NCBI RefSeq assembly: GCF_023856365.1
Contig: NC_064533.1
Location: 34,210,118-34,274,117, forward strand
Direction: 5' to 3'
DNA from: Brienomyrus brachyistius
Taxonomy: Eukaryota; Chordata; Actinopteri; Osteoglossiformes; Mormyridae
DNA: 64,000 nucleotides
Shown here: positions 1-10,537 of the stretch, piece by piece
Layout of the letters: every line of letters begins with the position of its first letter
Position numbering within the stretch: position 1 is the first letter of the stretch
The notes under the pieces: model-generated
Told to the model about the DNA's origin: nothing
The model's database searches: none
Seen by the model: the letters and a program-made list of their open reading frames with translations, nothing else
Translations under genes and position numbers: made by a program

Positions 1-158
1 TTGGACTGTGGGGGGAAACCGGAGTACCCGGAGGAAACCCCACGACGACACGGGGAGAACATGCAAACTCCGCACACATGTGACCCAGGCGGAGACTCGA
101 ACCCGGGTCCCAGAGGTGTGAGGCGACAGTGCTAACCACTGCACCACCATGCCGCCCC
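1..158 (-). repeat. tRNA-headed SINE, cut by window edge
   Basis: Reverse-oriented copy of the SINE family seen whole at 16700-17060 and 20948-21295. Read on the minus strand it starts near 158 with GGGGCGGCATGG, then a tRNA-like box B stretch (GGGTTCGAGTC), then the GTTTGCATGTTCTCC block shared with fish DANA/HE1-type SINEs. The 3' end lies before position 1, so no target duplication can be tested. Confidence 0.85.
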
Positions 159-159
159 C

Positions 160-1010
160 TGCTTTGAACATTTAGCTTTTAATTTTACCAGATTGCTTTT
201 ACTTTTACTTTCTTTTAGTTTTGTGGTATTGCTTTCAATAAAGCGGCAAGCTGTCAATCAACTGTCTTTAGGGATGCCTTCATGCCCAAGCTGAGTAGTC
301 AATTCCATTCAGGGGCCTTGTTGAGATTTTGGGCCCCATGAAAGCATCATCATATTATTATTCATACTGGGCCCTCAGTCGAGGCCAATCCAATTATTTT
401 CCAAATTTTTTAGGGTCTCTGTCACTCAGGTCCCTTGGAATTGTCCTAACCACCCCCTTATGAGGCCCCCTGATTCCAGCGCACATGAATCCTGCTTTTG
501 ACTTGTTTTCCAATTTCCAATTTTTTGCTCAAAACAAAAATAGAAAAAACGGATAACAAGCGCTCACATTCTGTTTTGTTTTTTTTTATTTTTCATCTGA
601 CACAAGGTGTTACCCTCGTATGTGACAAGAGACTTGCGAAAAATGCTTTAGTTAAATTGTGGTCACGTTTTATCAATTCCATCCCACGATATGTTGAAAC
701 CTGGGCATGTTTTTATTAAAGGCGCATTCACACCAATTTCTGGAACCAGAATCTTTTTCTGGAACCAGGGACTTTTGTCATGTTCACACTGTAGGAACTT
801 GACACGATTGTAGTTCCTTGCCGGCAGTTCCAGAACCCTTTTAACTACCTACTCCAGACTAGGTAGTTTTCCTTCAAACACAAACTACTGCGGAGGTGCA
901 AGGATAAACTTATTGAGTGGTTGACGACAAGCACCAGTGTTAACTTGACTAAACCTGGGCAGGGAGGCTTGCCCAAAGCCAGTTGATTGACAGCTTGTCC
1001 TTTTGGGGTA
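160..1010. mobile_element. Probable inverted-repeat DNA element
   Basis: The segment about 165-290 reappears inverted at about 945-1060: both carry CAGTTGATTGACAGCTTG next to an array of AAAAGCAAT-type units. This looks like the two arms of a fold-back or DNA transposon. The middle (about 720-860) has the repetitive text GGAACCAG / AGGAACT typical of fish MITEs. No transposase frame survives. The family is unknown to me. Confidence 0.45.
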
Positions 1011-1014
1011 TTGA

Positions 1015-1257
1015 AAAAGCAATAGCGAAAAACAAAAGCAATACGGTAAAAGTAAAAGCAATATGATAAAAGTAAAGTAAAAATAATATGGAAAAAGCAA
1101 TTTGCTAAAATTAAAAGCAATATGGCAAAACCAATATGCCAAAATTAAAATACGGTAAATGTAAAAGCAATCCAGTAAAAGTAAAAGCAATACGGTAAAA
1201 TTAAAAGCAATACGGCAAAAGCAATATGGTAAAATTAAAAGCAAAGAGAAAAAGCAA
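1015..1257. repeat. AT-rich minisatellite (AAAAGCAATAYGGTAAAA-type units)
   Basis: About a dozen imperfect copies of an 18-21 bp unit resembling AAAAGCAATACGGTAAAA follow each other. A shorter inverted patch of the same unit lies at 175-240. The long minus-strand open frame here is a by-product of the repeat, not a gene. Confidence 0.75.
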
Positions 1258-1795
1258 ACACAATAAATTAAATCATTAATTTTCTTATTCCTTTATCTTT
1301 AATTGATTTTCCTTATTATTATAAAGCATGTAAGCCAAAAGAAATACTAGTGATATGTATTAACGAATGCATAATAAAAAAATGAAAATATAATGTCAAA
1401 ATATATTTTCAATGTTTTGCTGCCTTTTTGTATTAGTACTTCCATAAACGCTCATGTATCTCAGATATGTCTTTCAGAAGTCCAGAATTACGTAAGTCAG
1501 TATTACAAGTCAAGAGCTGCCTGTATTATAAATTTGTGTATATTTTGCTGTTTTGTTTGTTTATTTGTATTTATTAAAGTGGGGCATCTATTCTGTGATG
1601 TGTTTTATATCCTTAATAGCCATATTTTACATCATAATCCAATGTGAGTATAGTACTACAGATTCAGAATAATCTGCAAATAATATTTATATCACAATGA
1701 GACTAAAGAAAAGATGTTTTTAATAGGACATTGAAATAATGACTATTTTCAACTAATGATGCATACATGATGACAAAGCAAGAGTGGTTCAGAAA
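1258..1795. other. Intron 14 sequence, nothing recognised
   Basis: AT-rich, no exon homology and no repeat family that I recognise. Confidence 0.6.
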
Positions 1796-1799
1796 TGAT

Positions 1800-2062
1800 A
1801 CAGGGCTTTTCTCAGTGGCTCAGTAGTTAACATTGTAGCCTCACATCTGCTATGTTTCTGCAGGGATACCACTTGGTACATGTATGTAAGGTTCTGTGAA
1901 CTGGTTTGACTAACTGTAGTGAATGTGTGTGCCTTGTGATGGACAGGAAACCCATCCTGGGTGTATTCTGGCTCACATCCTGTGTATTCTGGGATAGACT
2001 TCAAGCTGAACAGGACCCTGTACTGTACTGGATCAGAGATTATTGGAAATGGATGGTTTTTT
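1800..2062 (+). repeat. Degenerate SINE
   Basis: It begins with a tRNA-like head (GTGGCTCAGTAGTTAACAT) and continues with the text GTGATGGACAGGAAACCCAT and GGATAGACTTCAAG, ending in GGAAATGGATGG. These are the landmarks of fish tRNA SINEs, here heavily mutated. It lies in intron 14, antisense to erbb4. Confidence 0.65.
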
Positions 2063-2223
2063 GAAATAATGAACAATATATAAATAGGTATGGGCAGAAT
2101 GATGCTTCATTAACCTAAAGCAGGATGTGATGGATAATTGATATGAATAATTTGAAATGGCAAGGAAAGACATGACCACCTTCAGTCAGGCTGAGATATT
2201 GGTTCAAATGTGGTGATTTTTAC

Positions 2224-2317
2224 CGGGCCGTGGCAGGTCAATGCGTTGTCGTCAGCCTTTTCACACTGGCTGTCACACTCCACACACACAGAACCGTTGC
2301 CGAACTCGCGGATATCC
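2224..2317 (-). CDS. erbb4: erbb4 exon 14 (domain IV, partial)
   Basis: 94 bp. Minus-strand acceptor is ...TTACCAG before GGATATCC; donor is CCG followed by GTAAAA. It encodes (G)[20 protein letters not shown]...TCHGP, a piece of the second cysteine-rich region. The cysteine pattern C-V-E-C-D-x-Q-C-E-K and the closing TCHGP match ErbB4. The residues between (ADDNAL) have drifted. Exon 15, which would start with a GPDNC-like motif, is not found between 1 and 2223, so it lies outside the window. Confidence 0.93.
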
Positions 2318-4221
2318 CTGGTAACAGAGAGAATGAAATAGAATCGTACTGCTTTTTCTACTAAGGGATCCTATGCAGATTAATAATGATGACCTGAGTG
2401 GTGTATTATACTAAATCATGTAGGATCCGTTGCCCCTTAATTGGCCCTCTTTCTCAGTTGAAAGTGTTCTGACTGACTAACTTCATAAAATACATTTTTT
2501 GTTTCAGCAATCAGTGTGCTATAAATTAAACCAACCAGTTGAAGTAGTTTATTCAAGTGGCGTAAGTATTTAAATATTGCCTTATCATTCTATCTTCCCG
2601 TCTTCTCTGGGGTGTTACATTTTCTCTGATATTTTATAATAAGAAACATGGCCATTTGATTAAAATTAATTAAGCTATAAAAAGCTGAACAACAGCAGCG
2701 ACAGGAAGATGTAAATAGATCCTGCACCCTGGTCAATACTGCAACCAAGACAAGTGCAAACTAAGTGCTATAATTAATTGCCAATTAAACTATAAATATG
2801 CTTGGTTTTGTAATGGATTGGGGATAAGAATAAAGGAATTATTGAAATGGATTATCCATCAAAATAAAGTGTAACAATTAAGGTAAAGTAGAAAAAATAG
2901 TTTATGCGTTGAATGGGTCCTATTGTTCGAGCTCAAAGAAGCCAACCGTCTTTGCCAGCAGGAAAATTTGAAACTTTTTCTGACTACGTACAGTACTGAG
3001 TGACAAAGGAAAAGATAATAACAATGAATAATTCCACATAATAGAATTAGTGTAGCACTCTTTTTATAGCAGTCTTTTATTTGTTTTTTATGCTGAAAGA
3101 AATTCAAATTGTTGAAACATTAGCTATTTGAAATAAATGAGATATTTTACTTTTTTGTAACTAAGATATTGTAGAAGCTACATTAAGGACATCCCGTGTT
3201 AAGGTTCATAGTAGGGCTATACATGTATGACCGTGTTTGCTGTGCTCCACCCCACCCCCCCCAAGCTCAGCTGGCTGGACTGTGATAACACCCCCACATG
3301 CCTGGCTCCAACATCACGATTATCATCCAAGCTCACACAAGGGCACACTGCGCTTGTGATGTTGTCCCCTTTTTAATTAAAAAGGATCACTTTGGAAGCC
3401 AAGAAATGAAATCATTTTTTTTTTGCCTTTTTTCCTGTTCTACTGGTTACCGTTCCTCCTCTTGAAGAGTATTAGAGCATTTTGAAAACAGCAAAAATAA
3501 AAATAAAAATTGCCACAGATACACAAGACTAGACTTGCTAAGTCCAATACAATACAATACATAATACCATTTCCTTTGAGCAGTATTTCACCTCTTAACA
3601 ATATTACACTATTATGATCAGTTCTGTAATATTTACAGTAGATGACTTTATTTTCAGACCATATTAAATATATTTGCATGGCGTCTATTCTAAGGAGTAC
3701 TTGCTGCCTTTGATTTGTGCTCCCCCTTTAACAGAATAAAAATTTTGATTTTTTTTTTTCCTAAGTAGCTACTCCTTCCAGATGTTCTCCACCCAAGCTG
3801 AGCCTGTTTGAGAGAGCTTATAGTTAATTAGTAATTTTATGACTATGCTACTACTCAATCAAAGGAGACTTCTGGTTAATTTGCTGTACATGCTTGTCTG
3901 TTTTATAGCATAAATCTTTTCTCTTCTGTTGTCCCAGTGTTTTGGTGTTGAAGGCTTAAATAAACCCAAGTATTTTTCTCTGCATTGTTCGTAGGACTTT
4001 GTACCTCATTGGCACATCTGTTTCAATTATGGTCGAAGCATTTTCATACTATTAATTTTACTTTTTAACAGGATTTATTGTCGTTAGTCAGCTGCCACTT
4101 TGACCAACATCACTTTTGCTCTAATATATGTTGTGCAACATTCAGAGAATGAATACACTGCTGATGTTTTTGCTCCTGACGGTTATGTGTTGTACTGTAC
4201 AGTATAATGTGACATGCTCAC
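2318..4221 (-). other. erbb4 intron 13, no repeat recognised
   Basis: 1904 bp between exons 14 and 13 with GT-AG borders. Mostly AT-rich unique-looking sequence, with a short GC-rich patch at about 3240-3310. No coding homology. Confidence 0.8.
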
Positions 4222-4354
4222 CCCTCATACAGATTGCAGAATTCCACACATTGGCGACCCCTCTTGAAAAATCGGCAGGACAGGCACTGGGCTGGCCCAG
4301 GACCCCAGCAGCCGGCATCAGAGCACAGTGGGTCACACACCATCTGGTCCTGGG
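4222..4354 (-). CDS. erbb4: erbb4 exon 13 (start of domain IV)
   Basis: 133 bp. Acceptor ...TTCTTATAG before CCCAGGACC; donor TATGAGGG followed by GTGAGCATG. It encodes [18 protein letters not shown] followed by [15 protein letters not shown] and ends in CNLYEG. This is the first cysteine module of domain IV, recognised by C-W-G-P-G-P-x-Q-C-L-S-C-R. The first residues differ from mammalian ErbB4, as is common at this border. Confidence 0.95.
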
Positions 4355-4462
4355 CTATAAGAAAAGACTGCTATAAAGACTGCCCTTCCAGTTAGAACAC
4401 ACCAAAAAGCAGAATTTATTAGTAGTTATGAAATTACAGTAGGCAAAAGCTGTTATACTTAC
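4355..4462 (-). other. erbb4 intron 12 (shortest intron)
   Basis: Only 108 bp, GT-AG, the shortest intron here. It carries nothing beyond splice signals. Confidence 0.9.
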
Positions 4463-4662
4463 TACATTCCTTTGGGTCACGGTTGTTGCGTATCAAGGCC
4501 TTCTGGCTGCTAGTTCGGAACAGGCGGGTCCAATTTACTGTGTTGTAATAGCAGAGCTGGCTGTTGTTGGTAATGTAGACATTTCCTGCACTGATCTCAC
4601 TCAGGGACTGTAGCTGGAGGGAGGAGATCCACTGCTGCTTGAGGATCAATAGGGAGATTCCA
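4463..4662 (-). CDS. erbb4: erbb4 exon 12 (end of domain III)
   Basis: 200 bp. Acceptor ...CCCCCTTCAG before TGGAATCTC; donor GGAATGTA followed by GTAAGTATA. It encodes (S)[19 protein letters not shown], then [20 protein letters not shown] and [18 protein letters not shown]. It is the last part of the second leucine-rich L domain. NNS and NWT are visible N-glycosylation sequons. The upstream intron is unusually pyrimidine-rich on the coding strand and open in the same frame (see findings). Confidence 0.97.
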
Positions 4663-5475
4663 CTGAAGGGGGGCAAGAGGGCAACAAGAGCAAGATAAGG
4701 GTAGGGGAACATGGTAGGGGGTTGGAAAGGGAGTTTCGGGACAGAGCAGGGGAAAGGTGCATAAAATATGAGGGGAGTGAGAAGTAGGATGTAGGAAAAT
4801 ATGGGGAGAGTGGAATAATATGAGGGATAGTTTAAATGGGTTGGAATGGGTGAACAATGTAGAGGGAAGGAGAAAATAAGTGGGAACAGAGAGAGGGAAA
4901 GATAGAAAAGGGGACATGTAAATTGAGGAAGGTGATGCAGGGAAAAATCATAGAAAAGGGTAGGTTGTGTATTACAGTAGTGGAAAAATAGAATAAAAAG
5001 CAAAGGTGATAGGATGCGAGAAAGCAAGAGATGAGGTTATTCAGTCTGTCAGCAATCATGTTATACCAAATGATTTTTTTGCAAAAGGCACAATGAAGTC
5101 TGGGGTAGTAATGTGGGGAACAACTACATGAGGATCATGAGCGACGATAGATATCCTTCATAGAGAAATGGATATTAACTAAAGCTGCCAGCCATTCATT
5201 TGCTTCTAAGTATTCTTTATGGGAGAGAGGCAGTGTGAAGCAGAAAGTACCAAACTGTAGCTTAAATTCATAAACTTAATACCTTGACCTAACATTAAGT
5301 TATGGTTTTCTTATGTCTGAGGGCACATAATGATATTATGAACTGTAGTGTTTTTCCCCTGAGACCTTCCTTACAGTAGCTTTCTTTCATATGTCTCACA
5401 ATGATTATGCCAATAGTTGTTGCATTCCTTGGCCTACTAATTGAGTGAATAAATGATGGAACATTTATGTTGTAC
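4663..5475 (-). other. erbb4 intron 11 with long polypyrimidine half
   Basis: 813 bp. From about 4663 to 5030 the plus strand is strongly purine-rich, so the transcribed-sense strand is a pyrimidine-rich run leading into the exon 12 acceptor. No mobile element recognised. Confidence 0.8.
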
Positions 5476-5566
5476 CTATAGACAGCCCTTCCTCCTATGA
5501 TGGCCAGGTTGGAGAACACACTGAGATCTGTCATGTTCTCTGGCCAGGACTGGATATTCAGAAAAC
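5476..5566 (-). CDS. erbb4: erbb4 exon 11 (domain III)
   Basis: 91 bp. Acceptor ...CCTTTCCCAG before GTTTTCTG; donor CTATAG followed by GTACAAC. It encodes (G)[18 protein letters not shown], then [11 protein letters not shown]. It belongs to the second L domain, which forms one side of the neuregulin-binding site. It holds an N-glycosylation sequon, NMT. Confidence 0.97.
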
Positions 5567-6492
5567 CTGGGAAAGGGGACAGGTGGAAGCTCACTGGTTT
5601 GTTACTGCATTCCATCCAAGATCCATGGCAACCAAACCAAACACAATAAGTTATGGTTTCAATGTATTATGTACAGTCACATTTAATAACAACAGAAATA
5701 TAATTAATATAAATGAACAGAAATTACTTTTGCCTTGTCATGTAAATGGAAGCTATTGATCATCTTTATACATGCCATTATACACCTGGGAAAAAAAGTA
5801 ATTTACTTGAAATGACTGAGTGAGTCCCTTGAGCTGCAACCATGGTTACGATCATGAAAACCCTTTTCTAATCCATTTAACTTACATCTGTCATAGGGTA
5901 TGTTGGACAGGGCAGGTCAGCCGTACAAGCCAAAGGACACTGAGCGCTGAGACTAACACGATTAATATGCTTGCAATAACTACAAAGATCAGTCATAGCA
6001 ATGAATGATTAATACTACACAACTAAATCGTAAGTCATAATTACCGTCATAAGCTGAAAATCTAATTATTTCCTAATATGGTCATTCAGTACCAGGAGTT
6101 CCGTGTAATCCAGGCATTAAGAAAAAAAGGTCTGTAGCAGAATGACATACATTTCACAGCAAATGCAAGTCAAGGGTTATATTTGTCGCATGCAAGGTAT
6201 ACAGTCAGACTATCACCTGCAGTGAAATGCATGGTGGTCGACTGCCATGGATGCTGGTTCACTCAGAGTCATATACAACAATAACATTAGAACCACCATG
6301 AATAGAGCTTGTTAGGAAGTATAATGTAACTTAATGATGAAGGTTGGATTCAGTAATTTCTGTATACTCCACTGTCCACAAAACAAAGAAGGTTAAATGC
6401 AGTTTTGCCTCTCTGCCACAATTCCAAGTACGACTAGGGGGTCCATTTCCTTTTTCAAAGATGGCAAGAGAAAATTTTTGATCATCTCTCAC
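5567..6492 (-). other. erbb4 intron 10, no repeat recognised
   Basis: 926 bp, GT-AG. Nothing recognised inside. Confidence 0.8.
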
Positions 6493-6566
6493 CTGTGATC
6501 TCCCTGACTGTGCGGAACACATTGAGCTTTTCTGGATCCAGTGCCTGAATGCCATGATACACATCC
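6493..6566 (-). CDS. erbb4: erbb4 exon 10 (domain III)
   Basis: 74 bp. Acceptor ...AATTCCCAG before GGATGTG; donor ATCACAG followed by GTGAGAG. It encodes (G)[17 protein letters not shown], then RTVREIT. The first ten residues are the least conserved of the L2 exons, while [15 protein letters not shown] is nearly identical to mammalian ErbB4. Confidence 0.96.
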
Positions 6567-7613
6567 CTGGGAATTAAAAAAAGAGGTGACGAATGGAAGA
6601 TAACAACAGCATGTTCATGCACCGTTATTTCACTGCTATTGGTGCTGGGCCTCAATCGCAAAAATAGTGTACAGATTTAGTGTACAGAGTGGGGGTGGAG
6701 TAGCTAGTGGTCTGGTGCAAAATCCCTGAATGTGTGTGATATAGATGGTTGTCGATTTCAGGAAGTGCAATGCTAATGACTTTCCATAAATGGCTCCTCT
6801 GTACAGTGTTGCTGTCCCCCCATGTTTACATAGGTAGGTAAGTCGGAACAACAGTAATACAGTACATAATACTAATAATAATACAGTAATAATTAAAGTA
6901 ATTATATATATATGGTACTGTATTGTGCATAGAGCCGAGTGAACGCTGCTTTGCTGTGCTTTACACTATATAATGAATACTATATACTACTACTGTATAC
7001 TATATACTACTTGAACATGGAATGAAGTTCACTTTCGGAGCACAATTCATATAAGAATTTATATCATCTTTACAAGAACTCGTTACAGTTCTACTATTTA
7101 ATGAGAGAGAGGCCTGGTTTTCTGCCTATACTGTACATCCAATTTTTCCATTTGACTGCCCCAAATACAAACTCAAGACTAAATAAATGCCACCATTAAA
7201 AGATCTATGAGCAAGTTAATTAAGGTCTACAGAGTGCATTGTGTCAAGCAACTGCAGCAACAGAGGGGTCAGAAGGTGAAATTCATTCTGATAATCTCAC
7301 ACATTTCAAACCCAACAAAAACCTACTATCCCCTGTGTGAAGACAATGCAGCTGGAAATGAGTCCCTCACCAGATTAACTGACTCTCATTGGGGCAAGAT
7401 GCTGAAATCAACCAAGAGAAAAGGGTATGTGTGCATTGGGGCTGAGGAAACTGTGATATCCTGCTCACAGCAGTCAAGATTGTGTCTGGCATGATCTTGT
7501 GTGGCTCTATAACATCGCTGCCACAAATATTAATGTGGAAGCATTGTAATGAGAGTGGGGCTCCTCGAAAGCACAGAAGCTCCCATAAAGAGATGAGAAG
7601 GAAGGATTCTCAC
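6567..7613 (-). other. erbb4 intron 9, no repeat recognised
   Basis: 1047 bp, GT-AG. A short TA-rich patch at about 6905-7010 (repeated TATACTAC text) is the only notable feature. Confidence 0.8.
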
Positions 7614-7740
7614 CCTTTGATGCCAGTGATGAGGAAGACTAGGTTGCCATTGATCTTAGTGCAGTTGAGAAACTTATCGATGTTGCTTGAATCCACGGTT
7701 TGTGCTGTCTGTAGGCTGGCAGTTCCTATGCCATCACATG
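7614..7740 (-). CDS. erbb4: erbb4 exon 9 (domain II/III junction)
   Basis: 127 bp. Acceptor ...TGTATTCTAG before CATGTGATG; donor TCAAAGG followed by GTGAGAATC. It encodes [20 protein letters not shown], then [20 protein letters not shown]. The last cysteine of domain II is followed by the first strand of the second L domain. The ErbB4 signature [16 protein letters not shown] is intact and includes the sequon NCT. Confidence 0.97.
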
Positions 7741-8120
7741 CTAGAATACAGACAAAAATTATATTTTCATACAGTTTGATAGCTGTAAAGCATTATGGTC
7801 ATGTAAGAAACCATTAAGCAATTTCCAATTAAGATTCATAAAAAAATTCTTACAATCAATCAAACATAGAAAAACAGTCTTTATTAATAAGTTCCCAACA
7901 AACATTTGAGGTGTGCTCAGCATTTGCCAACTATTTTCCAGTTCCAGTAACCTTTGTATGACCCCCTCAGCCAATTATAATTTAAAATGCAACCTAAATA
8001 GTTGTATAAATATCTCCACCTCTCTGAAAGCAGCACTCAAAAAACAGCACGATTCAGATAGTACATACTGAATGAAAACCACGCAGGCAGAGGCAGAATG
8101 ATGAAAAAAAAAGCGGGTAC
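7741..8120 (-). other. erbb4 intron 8
   Basis: 380 bp, GT-AG (donor GTACCC is non-consensus after position 4). No repeat recognised. Confidence 0.85.
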
Positions 8121-8234
8121 CTTTTGGGCATATATCAGTGCAGGGAATGCACATTTTGATGCGGTTTTCTTCCACCTCCATTTTATTGCTGGGACAGGCG
8201 CGCACACAGGAACTGTGGTCTACAACAAAGTTAT
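8121..8234 (-). CDS. erbb4: erbb4 exon 8 (cysteine-rich domain II)
   Basis: 114 bp. Acceptor ...GTGTTACAG before ATAACTTTG; donor CCAAAAG followed by GTACCCGC. It encodes (H)[20 protein letters not shown] followed by [17 protein letters not shown]. The furin-like pattern C-V-R-A-C-P-S and [10 protein letters not shown] fits ErbB4. Confidence 0.97.
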
Positions 8235-9014
8235 CTGTAACACAGCAAAAGCAGGATGCATCTATAGATTAACATGATGCATGTTAAATATAGAAAAACC
8301 CGGTTACTTTCATTTTAATACTTATTAATAGTGGATAAGCCACATTAATCTTCAGAAAGTAGTTGTTACTCCTGCTTTAATTTTTATTTTGCCAAAAAAC
8401 AGTTCAGGCACGCTTTAAATGAAAAGCGCAGAAGATAGATAGCAGGCACTCAGGCCGTGTCAGCATTGTTCTGGTGTACTAAGTGCAAGAGGCATTTTGC
8501 AGTGTGTCCTCTAGTCACTGCTTGGCATGTGTGCCAGTAAGCCTTATCATCATTACCATGTTCATAACTGCAGGATAAACTGTTAAATTTAAAGTTAGAC
8601 TTTAGACCAGGGGTCACCTACATGGTGCCCACGGGCACCAGGATGCCCCCAAGCACCACATTAGTCACCCGCAGACCTGTCCTAAAAATAGCACAACTCA
8701 CCAGTGAGCAGCGTCTAAAATTTTATTTTATCCTGTTGCTATTCTTCTTTAATCAAATTTGCATTTATATAGATTTGAAAATGACAATATCTAAAAAAAA
8801 AAAAAAGCATTTAAAACATGTTTATAATAAATGATTTTAGAAGAGTGTATCAAACGGGTAGCCCTTCGTATGGCTCAGTACCCGTAAAATGTTGGTGGCC
8901 CCTGCTTTATACAATGCACTGAAAAAATGATAAAAATGCAGTTTTCCAGTTTGGATAGTGAAGTTCACTTTTCTCCATGACAGTAAAATTTGGAAGAGGA
9001 GTGGCAGCACTCAC
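8235..9014 (-). other. erbb4 intron 7, holds one hAT-type MITE
   Basis: 780 bp, GT-AG. The only recognised content is the MITE at 8608-8904. Confidence 0.85.
8608..8904. mobile_element. hAT-type MITE with 8-bp target duplication
   Basis: 297 bp with ends CAGGGGTCACC and GGTGGCCCCTG, which are inverted copies of each other. Flanks are CTTTAGAC (8600-8607) and CTTTATAC (8905-8912), 7 of 8 identical, as expected of an hAT target duplication. No transposase, so mobility would depend on another element. It lies inside erbb4 intron 7. Confidence 0.85.
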
Positions 9015-9156
9015 GCGGACATTTTTTGACACAGAATGCCCCGTAGGTGTATTTTGCCTTGGGGTTGTGCTCCAGTTGGAAGGTTGTGGGGTTGTAGACA
9101 AAAGGCTGGGGGCACTGGGTGACGCAGGCGCCGCTGTCATTGAAGTTTGTGCAGGC
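9015..9156 (-). CDS. erbb4: erbb4 exon 7 (domain II, dimerization arm)
   Basis: 142 bp. Acceptor ...ATGTCCACAG before GCCTGCAC; donor TGTCCGC followed by GTGAGTG. It encodes [20 protein letters not shown] followed by [20 protein letters not shown] and FCVKKCP. In ErbB receptors this segment is the loop ([11 protein letters not shown]...YTYG) that contacts the partner receptor. It is almost unchanged here, so dimerization is expected to be intact. Confidence 0.98.
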
Positions 9157-9848
9157 CTGTGGACATAGGATGATGGTGCTTAGAGGCAAACGGCAAATTG
9201 TGAAACACTCCTTTAAGGGATTTTAGCAAAGATAAATGGTGGAGGTGCTGTGGGTATATATATAGTAACTGTAACATTTATCACCAGCTGCATTGTGTAT
9301 TTGCTATATCTCACTGCATGTGTATGATTAAAATGGGGATTCAAAAAATAAATGAAAAAAACGCCTAAATTCAGAAGATGCATTTGTAATGCTTCTAATA
9401 TCAAATCCAGTAAGTTCAGTTAGGTTAATAAGAGAAAAAATATATACATGAAATGCACATAAGAACACCCATATCTAAACCAAAGAAGTTTTGAATATAA
9501 CCAAAAATTTGAAGTGTGCTAATAAAGTGCCGTTTGTTGTACAACCTAATATTTTTGTGAAAAAATCCTTGCTGCACATATAATTGAGTTCTATGTTAAC
9601 AAAGTATTATAAGAGACTATGTCAATCAGCAATACAGCAGTATGAATCTGGAGAGGACACTGACTGTGCATGGGCACTGAAGCTGCACTCATTGGCTGTA
9701 CATGTTCTATTACTGGGAATCTGCTGACAGTGTGCTAACAGTGTGAGAGCTGTCACTTACCCAACAGTGAATAATCAGTCACTGTACTGACTGTTGGTGA
9801 GCTATAACTGAGTTGGCTTTGGATATGTCGGATGCAGTCTTTACTCAC
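9157..9848 (-). other. erbb4 intron 6, no repeat recognised
   Basis: 692 bp, GT-AG, AT-rich, nothing recognised. Confidence 0.8.
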
Positions 9849-9967
9849 AAAGCAGTCAGTGTCTTTGGGGCCAGAACAGCCCCCAGCACACTCCCTGTGG
9901 CAGCAATCACTGACGTAAGGGCCAAAGCAGCGGCCATCACACTGCTCAGCGCATATCATCTTCGTCA
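9849..9967 (-). CDS. erbb4: erbb4 exon 6 (cysteine-rich domain II)
   Basis: 119 bp. Acceptor ...TCTCTCCACAG before TGACGAAG; donor TGCTTT followed by GTGAGTAAAG. It encodes (L)[18 protein letters not shown], then [18 protein letters not shown] and DCF. It is the most conserved furin-like segment of the ectodomain. All cysteines expected from ErbB4 are present. Confidence 0.98.
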
Positions 9968-10155
9968 CTGTGGAGAGAGACTAGCTGTCAGGGTCTGCCA
10001 TATACGACGGTGAAAATAAAACCTGAAACCTGATTTGTTGCCATTTTCTAATCTTTCCAGTGTATCATGTCTCATCACACCTGCTTCGCATGTCTGAGTC
10101 AAATGATAGGTGTGACTATGGAGAAGCAAAAGCCCTCTAACACACATAGACCTGG

Positions 10156-10429
10156 GGCCTGTATCACAAAGCTGGATGTCTTGCTTAGCCGATAATTTGT
10201 TTAAGGTAGTCTGGGCTAAATGTATGTCAGTGTGTCTCAAACTGGTCCTCAGGGAAATACTGGTAGGAAGCTGGGAGGGAGCAAAGATGTGGACTTTCTG
10301 GTGGTCCTTGAGGACTGGGCTGAGAAACAGTGATGTAAGTGAACGAAGATAAAATCCATTTAAACTGGGGTACCTTACATCCAACAAGTTTTCTGCATAA
10401 ACAAGAAATCCTGCTTTGTGATACAGGCC
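10156..10429. mobile_element. MITE with perfect 17-bp terminal inverted repeats
   Basis: GGCCTGTATCACAAAGC at 10156-10172 is exactly inverted at 10413-10429. A related half-copy lies at 47516-47613 (CGCTTCGTAGTACAGGC end), sharing the internal text TAAGTGAACGAA and CCATTTAAACTG. The middle (about 10228-10334) looks like a second small inverted-repeat element inserted here (GTGTCTCAAACTGGTCCTCAG ends). The superfamily is uncertain, possibly PIF/Harbinger-like. Confidence 0.7.
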
Positions 10430-10537
10430 ACTGGCCTTTCATCTACAACTGTACCCAAAAGGAGCTTAGCAATGAACGGAAATGTTTCTTTGGGATCTCA
10501 TCTTCCCAGTCAGCTCCCTTTTAAGAGTATAAAAGAT

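Noticed and set aside
885..1244. 119-codon minus-strand open frame rich in Leu, Phe, Tyr and Cys
   Set aside because: It is the translation of the AAAAGCAAT-type minisatellite; open only because the repeat lacks stops in that frame.
1..2223. Search for erbb4 exon 15 below exon 14
   Set aside because: No GPDNC-like or CPDG-like text with splice sites on the minus strand; this stretch is repeats and intron.
4434..5027. 197-codon minus-strand frame as one gene
   Set aside because: Its C-terminal part is erbb4 exon 12 and the N-terminal part is pyrimidine-rich intron 11; exact splice sites separate them.
8977..9168. Plus-strand frame opposite exon 7
   Set aside because: Antisense shadow of a conserved erbb4 exon.
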